Shown piece by piece: positions 57,401 to 64,000 of a DNA stretch of 64,000 bases; position 1 is the first letter of the stretch, and every line of letters starts with the position of its first letter. The notes beneath the pieces were generated by a model. It did no database searches. It saw nothing but the letters and a program-made list of their open reading frames with translations, and was not told the DNA's origin. The DNA comes from Saprospiraceae bacterium (GTDB taxonomy: Bacteria; Bacteroidota; Bacteroidia; Chitinophagales; Saprospiraceae): the NCBI GenBank assembly GCA_016720635.1, contig JADKKF010000002.1, positions 345,001 through 409,000 of the forward strand, in the 5' to 3' direction. The translations under genes and the position numbers were made by a program.

Positions 57401-59013
57401 CTCTTGATTAATTTTGTAAAAAGGACTTTTGGACGTGTCGAAACAGTAGAGTTGGTTGTATTGGCGGCAGGATTGAATTGTGGAAAATCTTTGGTAAATT
57501 CCCCAACTCTGAAAGTTCGGCCATTATAGTCATACTCGAAAGAGACAGCCAAAGCCTCATTTTGCTTAAGAGGGCTATTTAAAGAGATGTACCCGAGTGT
57601 TTCATTGAGATAATACTCCGTAGGCTCCAATTTTCTCATTCTTTGCTTGACAAAGTCCCTAGTGTTTTCCAATTGAAATTCAGGACCCGTGACATAATTG
57701 AGTATTTTGTCTAGTTCTCGGTTTACGATTTGATTAGTGTCTAAAAGTTGAAAAAGCTTATTGCCATTATTAGATGGAAGATAACTTAAACCTGTGATAT
57801 CGATGTTTTCTCCAAGATTGTTAACAGGCAAACCTATCTTAGAGAGCGTGTCGTGTTCGCCCAAATCAGACAATGCAAGAATATCCCTGTATGTCGGAGG
57901 ATTGCCATTTTGAGAAGTGGAGCGGATATCATTGGGCGGTGGAGTTACCCACACCTCTAGAGTCGATGTTCTGATTGAAACTTTGCTATTGTTGATGGGC
58001 AATGTACCCAATGATTCTTCAAAATGATCTCTAAAGTAATGGGTTAAAAAGAAGTTTCTATTCTCATCGTATTCATCCGCACGTACATTAAATTGCTGTA
58101 ATTGGGCACCACCCTGAACGGTAATATTTTTTTGTTGACCCTTTTGTTGTGAAGCAAGCAATGATAGCTTTAGGTGTCCGAATTGTAGGTCGGTTTTGAA
58201 TCCGAATAAGCTTTGACTTCCTTGGATTAGCGAACTTTTTAAAGGAAAAGTCACATTTCCAGCTTCAATTTTTTTGACGATTTCATCTTCAGAAAAATTG
58301 TCTGTGTCATAGCTTATTTTCATTTGATTTTCAAAATCAAATGAGGATTGGGTATTATAATTGGCAGAAAGTTTAAGTTTTTCTCCGATACTACCTGAAA
58401 CGTTCATATTGATTTGCATGTCAAAATCAAAAATACCATAAGCTTTTTGGATTTGCGGTAGAATGGGGTTGTCTATCTTTTGATAATTATAACCAAAAAT
58501 TAAATCTACGTTACCTTGGGGTTTAATAGTGATATCGTTACCACCAAATAATCGGTCAATCAGTGATTTTCTTACGTCGTATCGCTTGATGGGGTCCTTG
58601 ATTTCTCGTTTGTTTTTTGAATCTCCGATTCCTGCTAAACGATTGAAATAATCTCTTTTTTGCTGCTCATCTTTATATTTGAGATATTCATCGAAAGTCA
58701 TATAGGTGGGCATCCTGTAGTAATCATTTCCAATCATCTCAGTGATAATATATTGATTGGAAACAGGGTCATACTCGACCTTTTTTTCAATATTGGATGG
58801 ATCTTTGAGGTCTATAACATTGTTATTTGGTTGGGTGATAAAATCACCTTTGCGATCTCTCAATGGAATGGTATCCAAGGGAGCCTTTTTAGGTAAAATT
58901 TGTTTTTTATGGTCATGAAATTTCAATGCTGAGTGGTGGCGGATTGCGACCAATGAACTTGAAATAATGACAATAACAAATATTTTTAAAGTTATTAATT
59001 TCCAACTATTCAT
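51410..59013 (-). CDS. sprA: SprA, giant translocon protein of the type IX secretion system, frameshifted
   Basis: The intended product is about 2,530 residues. The N-terminal frame (59013-55774) ends after RLFYEHGLP, and the C-terminal frame (to 51410) resumes with RKISDKVNLDATAWAIIPNI when one C is added in the C run complementary to the GGG at 55796-55798. Landmarks are the N-terminal signal segment, FGYNYQKIDNPILPQIQKAY, repeated porin-like strands and the C-terminal aromatic strand (FNGGMRIRYSF). SprA forms the 36-strand outer-membrane barrel through which T9SS cargo is exported. It stands directly downstream of ruvA, the usual Bacteroidota arrangement. Since the protein is needed for T9SS, the frameshift is most simply a sequencing indel. 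Confidence 0.93.
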
Positions 59014-59140
59014 TCAAACGTAGTACTTTTTTGTGCCAATTTAACTGATTTGTATATTATAAAAACTAGCAAAAATTATTGATCTGATTATTCTTAACGA
59101 TTAATTGGCTAAGTATTGTTAAGATTAACATATTTATTTT

Positions 59141-59740
59141 TTAGGACGCAAGTTGCTTAATCGCTTTTTTAATTAGATCTTCGATGGCTAAGCCTCCTTC
59201 CTCCTTTATGATTTTGCTTAAAACAATTTGAACCTTTGGTCTTGCAAACCCAAGAGCCAATAGGGCCGAAAAGGCCTCTTCTTGCATGATGCCGCTTTCG
59301 GTTGTTTGTGAAATAAGAGTGGACGCTGATGTCCCGCCATCTTTAACGATCTTATCTTTGAGGTCTAGTATTATCTGTTTGGCAGTTTTAGGACCAACTC
59401 CTTTTACGTGTTTAAAAGCGGCAATATTCTCACCAACGATGGCCAATCTTATATCGTCACATGTCATAGACGAAAGTATGATTCGAGCTGTATTCGTTCC
59501 GATGCCTGACACTGAGATCAAGTGTTGAAAATAAGAACGCTCTTCGTCATCATAAAATCCAAACAACAAATGTGCATCCTCTCTAACGTGCAAGTAAGTC
59601 AAAAGCCTTACTTCTTCCAGTTTTTCGATTTTAGCATAGGTCTGGAGGCTGATATTGATCTGATAGCCGATACTACCAGCTTCTATGACTACATAGGTTG
59701 GATTTTTGTAAATAATGGGACCTTTAATATATGCGTACAT
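59141..59740 (-). CDS. ruvA: Holliday junction branch-migration protein RuvA
   Basis: The protein has 199 residues. Domain I is the OB-fold (MYAYIKGPIIYKNPTYVV), domain II carries two helix-hairpin-helix motifs (ISVSGIGTNTARII, FKHVKGVGPKTAKQIILDL), and domain III is the RuvB-binding helical tail (EEAFSALLALGFARPKVQIV). It tetramerises on the four-way junction and loads RuvB. A TTTG-N21-TACCTTTG promoter lies upstream. sprA follows after 127 nt. Confidence 0.97.
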   Translation of the reverse strand: MYAYIKGPIIYKNPTYVVIEAGSIGYQINISLQTYAKIEKLEEVRLLTYLHVREDAHLLFGFYDDEERSYFQHLISVSGIGTNTARIILSSMTCDDIRLAIVGENIAAFKHVKGVGPKTAKQIILDLKDKIVKDGGTSASTLISQTTESGIMQEEAFSALLALGFARPKVQIVLSKIIKEEGGLAIEDLIKKAIKQLAS

Positions 59741-59778
59741 AGTAGTACTAATGAACCTTAAGTTATATATATAAGCGA

Positions 59779-59811
59779 CAAAGGTAAGGAAATATTTAAT
59801 ACCTGTTCAAA
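59779..59811 (-). promoter_or_regulatory. ruvA promoter (TTTG-N21-TACCTTTG)
   Basis: On the minus strand a TTTG (59811-59808) is followed by 21 nt and TACCTTTG (59786-59779). This is the Bacteroidota vegetative promoter form. The -7 box ends 38 nt before the ruvA ATG. Confidence 0.75.
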
Positions 59812-60015
59812 TATTGTAAAAATATTTAATATGTTTTCCGCTAATTAATTTGCGATTATGGCCTTTTTGCTTTTTTTATCTAGGAAATTTTGCCTATCAT
59901 GAAATAAATTGTCACAAAATAAATAATGGCTACAGGGTTAAATACACACAAAAATGCCAATAAATCAATGCATTTATTGTAAATATAGGAATTAAATAAG
60001 GGTGCTGATGGACTA

Positions 60016-60048
60016 TTTGCTATTATTTTGTAAAATGTACTACCTTTG
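60016..60048 (+). promoter_or_regulatory. lepA promoter (TTTG-N21-TACCTTTG)
   Basis: TTTG (60016-60019), 21 nt, then TACCTTTG (60041-60048). The -7 box overlaps an upstream GTG of the open frame, so translation must start later, at the ATG at 60057. The transcript would have only a few leader bases. Confidence 0.75.
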
Positions 60049-60056
60049 TGCCCGCA

Positions 60057-61853
60057 ATGAAGAATATAAGAAATTTTTGTGTTATAGCGCATATCGACCA
60101 CGGCAAAAGTACTTTGTCTGACAGATTATTAGAAGCTACAAAAACCATTTCGGAGAGAGATATGATGGCTCAGACTCTGGATGACATGGATCTCGAAAGA
60201 GAAAGAGGTATTACCATCAAAAGCCACGCCATTCAGATGTACTATAATCATTCGGATGGACAGCGATACACGTTCAATATGATAGATACTCCTGGTCACG
60301 TGGACTTTTCATATGAAGTATCTAGGTCTATCGCAGCGTGTGAAGGTGCTTTGTTGTTGGTAGATTCAACTCAAGGAATTCAAGCACAGACGATATCCAA
60401 CTTATATTTGGCTATCGAGCACGATCTAGAGATCATCCCTGTATTGAACAAAGTAGATATGGAGAATGCAATGATCGAGGAGGTTTCAGATCAAATCATA
60501 GAAATGATAGGATGCAAAAAGGAAGACATCATATTGGCAAGTGGAAAAACTGGTATCGGAGTGCCAGAGATTTTGGCAGCGGTAGTAGATAGAATCCCAG
60601 CACCTAAAGGTGATCCAAATGGCCCACTCCAAGCCTTAATTTTTGATTCGGTTTTCAATTCATTCCGTGGGGTGATTGCATATTATCGAATCATGAATGG
60701 GAGTATCAACAAAAACGATAAAGTTCGATTTTTCAATACTGGAAAAGAATATATAGCCGATGAAGTTGGAATCCTACAAATGAATCTTATGCCCAAGCCA
60801 ACATTGGGGTGTGGCGATGTAGGATATATCGTAACTGGTATTAAGATTTCAAAAGAAATCAAGGTAGGGGATACAATCACTCAAGTAATAAATCCGGCAA
60901 GTGAAGCTATCCATGGATTTGAGGATGTAAAGCCTATGGTTTTCGCTGGTATTTACCCCGTAGATTCAGATGACTATGAAGATCTTAGAGATTCGCTAGA
61001 AAAATTGCAGTTGAATGATGCCTCATTGGTTTTCGAACCCGAGACTTCTGCTGCATTAGGCTTTGGATTTCGATGTGGATTTTTGGGGATGTTGCACTTG
61101 GAGATTATTCAAGAAAGATTGTCTAGGGAATTCGATCAAGAAGTCATCACGACCGTACCAAACGTTTCTTATTTTGCTAAAACAACAAGAGGAATCGAGA
61201 TGGCGGTCAATACACCCAATGACCTTCCCGATCCGACCAATTTGGATTATGTGAAAGAACCGTATATCAGAGCACAGATCATAACCAAGCCAGAGTATAT
61301 TGGCTCTATTATGTCTCTTTGCTTGGACAAAAGAGGGATATTAACCAAGCAATATTATATTACGCCGACTAGGATAGAATTATCTTTTGAAATGCCGCTG
61401 GCGGAGATTGTATTCGATTTTTATGACAGATTGAAGTCAATTTCTAGAGGATATGCATCATTCGATTATTCACCACTGGACTATCGAGAGTCTGATTTGG
61501 TAAAATTGGATATACGCTTAAATGGCGACCCCGTTGATGCATTGTCGGCCTTGGTGCATCGGACGAAGGCAGAAGGTTTTGGGAGAAAAGTTTGCGCTAA
61601 ACTTAAAGAGTTGTTACCAAAACAACAATTCGTTATAGCTATACAGGCATCCATTGGTGCAAAAATAATCGCAAGAGAGACCATCTCCGCGATGAGGAAA
61701 GACGTTACCGCGAAATGCTATGGTGGTGATATTTCTAGAAAACGAAAACTTTTGGAAAAGCAAAAAGAGGGAAAGAAGAAAATGCGTCAGATTGGAAGCG
61801 TAGAGGTACCGCAAAAGGCCTTTTTAGAAGTATTAAAATTAGGAGACTCGTAA
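60057..61853 (+). CDS. lepA: elongation factor 4 (LepA)
   Basis: The protein has 598 residues from the ATG at 60057 (MKNIRNFCVIAHIDHGKST; the GTG nine bases upstream lies in the promoter). GTPase motifs: AHIDHGKST (G1), RERGITIKS (G2 region), DTPGHVDFSYEVSRS (G3) and NKVD (G4). LepA-specific C-terminal domain: DYSPLDYRESDLVKLDIRLN, and CYGGDISRKRKLLEKQKEGK. The factor assists translation under stress by back-translocating or remodelling ribosomes. It is divergent from ruvA. Confidence 0.97.
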   Translation: MKNIRNFCVIAHIDHGKSTLSDRLLEATKTISERDMMAQTLDDMDLERERGITIKSHAIQMYYNHSDGQRYTFNMIDTPGHVDFSYEVSRSIAACEGALLLVDSTQGIQAQTISNLYLAIEHDLEIIPVLNKVDMENAMIEEVSDQIIEMIGCKKEDIILASGKTGIGVPEILAAVVDRIPAPKGDPNGPLQALIFDSVFNSFRGVIAYYRIMNGSINKNDKVRFFNTGKEYIADEVGILQMNLMPKPTLGCGDVGYIVTGIKISKEIKVGDTITQVINPASEAIHGFEDVKPMVFAGIYPVDSDDYEDLRDSLEKLQLNDASLVFEPETSAALGFGFRCGFLGMLHLEIIQERLSREFDQEVITTVPNVSYFAKTTRGIEMAVNTPNDLPDPTNLDYVKEPYIRAQIITKPEYIGSIMSLCLDKRGILTKQYYITPTRIELSFEMPLAEIVFDFYDRLKSISRGYASFDYSPLDYRESDLVKLDIRLNGDPVDALSALVHRTKAEGFGRKVCAKLKELLPKQQFVIAIQASIGAKIIARETISAMRKDVTAKCYGGDISRKRKLLEKQKEGKKKMRQIGSVEVPQKAFLEVLKLGDS

Positions 61854-62221
61854 TGGAAGAATGGCAATTAGATTTCGAATGGCTTCGCATAAGACACCTT
61901 GTGAAGGACAAACTAAAACAAGATAAACTCCCCGATCTAAATGCCATCTTATTGCTCATCGGAATACAAGAAACCAATATCGTCCGCCCAACCTATTCTA
62001 AAGAAGAAAAACAAGATCTGATGCACGTCGCGGTATGCAGCCTCTTGGCACAAGATGGATATTTTGAGCTTGAGGGCCGAGATCAAGATGGGTGGCCGCA
62101 CTTTATTCAGATAAAAAGCGTAGAAACCCAAGGAGAGCAAGAACAAGAAACACTTCTTAAAACTCTGGCCATTCGATATTTTTCAACTTACTATTCAGAT
62201 TTGTTTTCAGAGCAAAATTAA
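61853..62221 (+). CDS. conserved small protein of unknown function
   Basis: The protein has 122 residues. I do not recognise a domain. It is acidic and helical-looking at the start (EEWQLDFEWLRIRHLVKDKL) with a central DLMHVAVCSLLAQDGYFEL and later WPHFIQIKSV. The ATG overlaps the lepA stop (TAATG), which indicates translational coupling with lepA. Similar small genes next to lepA occur in related Bacteroidota as far as I recall. No signal peptide is visible. Confidence 0.75.
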   Translation: MEEWQLDFEWLRIRHLVKDKLKQDKLPDLNAILLLIGIQETNIVRPTYSKEEKQDLMHVAVCSLLAQDGYFELEGRDQDGWPHFIQIKSVETQGEQEQETLLKTLAIRYFSTYYSDLFSEQN

Positions 62222-62432
62222 TCAAAGTAGAACCATCTTTTTACTCTCTTGAAATCGTCTTTTTAAAATATATCTGACGATCCATCATGCTTGAATTAAT
62301 AAATAATACGTCGAAGTTCATTCATAAGATCCATGTGTAATTTTGCACTTTAATTTCATTCTCTTCGTTTTAATCTGTGATATAAATTTAATTTGTATCA
62401 TAAAAATTTTTCAGACAAAATAGAATAGAGGC

Positions 62433-64000
62433 ATTAAAAAAAAGATATTACATATAGTTTGGAATTTTTGCTTGTTATGTATCCTTCCATTGTGCAGTAT
62501 ATATGGCCAGGTTAGTTATTCTCCCAATTATAGATTTGCTAAAATATATACCACGACCGATACCTTACTGTTAGATACGCTTTATATAGCTCCACAATCG
62601 GTCAAAATCTGGAGGCAAGATGGTAGCATGCTTCAAAATAATGAATTTAGGACTCATGGAAATGTGATCTTACTGAATACACCGATTCTAGATAGTTTGA
62701 CCGCACAATATCGGGTGATTCAGTTCCCCAAAAGCCAAGAAATTCAAGCTTTTTCTTATGACGAAAAAAGAACGTATGATGGATCTTTGGGGTCAGCCTT
62801 TTATGATCCATTAGCTCCTAAAAATGACGATGAGCCACCAATAGGGCTTAAGTATTCGGGCACTTTTGCTAGAGGGCTTTCCTTTGGAAACAATCAAAAT
62901 CTGGTTTTGAATTCGGCATTCAATTTAGCCATTTCAGGACAATTAACGCCATCGATAGAAATCGTTGGGGCATTGAATGATGACAATTTACCGCTGCAAC
63001 CAGAAGGCAACACTCAAAAACTAAGTGAATTCGATAAAGTATATATAGAACTTAGGAGTAAAAACAGCAAGCTAATAGCTGGAGATTATGAAAGTCAATA
63101 TAGGCTGGGGCATTTTATTAGATATCAAAAGAAAATGCAAGGTGCCTTGGTGCAGCATCAACAGCTTTGGAAAGACAGTACAGAAGCCAAATATACAGCG
63201 TCCTATGCCTTGTCCAGAGGAAAATACAATCGCTATTCGCTCCAGACGATAGAAGGCAATCAAGGGCCTTATAAATTGATCGGATTGAAGGGAGAGGTTT
63301 TTATCATCGTTTTAGCGGGTACAGAACGAGTCTATTGGGACGGAGTCTTGTTGGAGAGAGGATTAGATCGGGATTATGCGATCGACTATAACCTTGGTGA
63401 AATCATATTTACTGCTAAACGTTTGATTACCAAAGACAGTCGAATCGTGGTAGAATTTGATTATACGGATCAGAATTATACCAGATCTCTGTACACTTTA
63501 GGTACAGACATAAACTCTAAGAGATGGAAAACGGGATTTCATTTTTATAGTGAGCAAGACCATAAATACACTGCTACTTTATTTAGTCTGGATTCTACCA
63601 TAGTTAGGCAGTTGGAAATGGCGGGAGACAATGCTTCTAATACGGGCATTAGTAGTATCAGATCCTTTGATGAAGGCTTTACCATTGATAAAATATTGTA
63701 TAAGAAAATAGATACACTGGGGTTTAATATTCTAAAAGTGGCTACGGCCAAAGACTCTGTATTATATACCGCCAATTTTATAGATGTTGGTTATAAAAAA
63801 GGAAATTATATAAGAAGTAATGATGCCCAAAATGGGAGGGTGTATGAATGGGTCCCGCCGGATCCAGTGACAGGCCAACCCAATGGCAATTATGAACCCA
63901 TATCTTATTTGAGTACACCTACTCAGACGCAGCAGTGGGCTATGAGGGGGGAGTATGATTTTTATAAATGGGGAGTGGTCTCAGCCGAATTTTCAATGAC
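62433..64000 (+). CDS. large secreted outer-membrane-type protein, 5' part, runs off the window
   Basis: An open frame continues to the last base without a stop. From about 62433 it reads KKKILHIVWNFCLLCILPLC then SIYGQVSYSPNYRF, a signal peptide ending in GQ. The body has beta-strand-rich repeats and the segment RGLDRDYAIDYNLGEIIFTA with KDSRIVVEFDYTD, resembling long Bacteroidota surface proteins next to SprA-like genes, but no defined family. The start is uncertain: the codon in the ATG place is ATT, and a TTG exists at 62472. It is annotated as partial. Confidence 0.75.
   Translation, partial: MKKKILHIVWNFCLLCILPLCSIYGQVSYSPNYRFAKIYTTTDTLLLDTLYIAPQSVKIWRQDGSMLQNNEFRTHGNVILLNTPILDSLTAQYRVIQFPKSQEIQAFSYDEKRTYDGSLGSAFYDPLAPKNDDEPPIGLKYSGTFARGLSFGNNQNLVLNSAFNLAISGQLTPSIEIVGALNDDNLPLQPEGNTQKLSEFDKVYIELRSKNSKLIAGDYESQYRLGHFIRYQKKMQGALVQHQQLWKDSTEAKYTASYALSRGKYNRYSLQTIEGNQGPYKLIGLKGEVFIIVLAGTERVYWDGVLLERGLDRDYAIDYNLGEIIFTAKRLITKDSRIVVEFDYTDQNYTRSLYTLGTDINSKRWKTGFHFYSEQDHKYTATLFSLDSTIVRQLEMAGDNASNTGISSIRSFDEGFTIDKILYKKIDTLGFNILKVATAKDSVLYTANFIDVGYKKGNYIRSNDAQNGRVYEWVPPDPVTGQPNGNYEPISYLSTPTQTQQWAMRGEYDFYKWGVVSAEFSM

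Overview
The window is a chromosome segment of a Bacteroidota bacterium. The evidence is the glycine/ruvA-sprA neighbourhood of the type IX secretion system, bshA, TonB-dependent receptor and CarboxypepD_reg-like architecture, several secreted TonB_C proteins, a GH3/beta-lactamase fusion, and promoters of the Bacteroidota TTTG/TAnnTTTG type. The base composition is AT-rich. A Saprospiria- or Chitinophagia-like lineage is plausible, but that is inference.

Layout: 1-1.9 kb is the 3' part of an rRNA operon (23S, 5S, terminator). 2.1-16.2 kb is mostly minus-strand housekeeping: a TonB receptor-cvfB-ATP-grasp-like operon; a compact mutL-rhomboid-rhomboid-endonuclease/phosphatase-cysS operon; asnB; and an alkyltransferase-like gene overlapping a frameshifted amidohydrolase. 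16.2-22.7 kb is an accessory island on the plus strand with vapBC-, rhuM-, higBA- and mazEF-like genes. It then holds minus-strand duplicated lipoproteins and a broken secreted protein gene. It contains repeats, truncated genes and several frame breaks. 22.7-29.1 kb returns to core genes: a HTH-like regulator, a membrane protein, hemA, a divergent PRPP synthetase and a Cys/Met PLP enzyme. 29.2-33.0 kb is a second accessory stretch, all minus strand, with three secreted TonB_C proteins, hicB, higBA and a VanW protein. Short inverted repeats flank two of these genes, suggesting a gene-cassette array. 33.1-38.1 kb has the GH3/beta-lactamase fusion and a TMTC-like TPR membrane protein. 38.3-44.3 kb has uvrA and a sigma factor-MscS-DUF3078 operon ending in a clear terminator. 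44.6-51.4 kb has a MORN-repeat/caspase protein, an M1 peptidase, pgi, an FMN reductase and bshA. 51.4-64 kb has sprA, ruvA, lepA, a small conserved gene and the start of a large surface protein that runs off the window.

Functional themes are envelope and surface biology (T9SS, TonB, lipoproteins, murein recycling), DNA repair (mutL, uvrA, ruvA, alkyltransferase-like) and toxin-antitoxin modules concentrated in two islands. Seven or more genes are interrupted by single-base indels, mostly in homopolymers and including in the normally essential-for-T9SS sprA. Assembly indel error must therefore be excluded before any is called a real pseudogene. The best candidates for something new are the cassette-like array at 30.2-32.0 kb, a four-member family of GC-rich intergenic repeats, a 54-bp operator-like repeat shared by two secreted-protein promoters, and a 13-G tract that decides the C-terminus of a duplicated lipoprotein.
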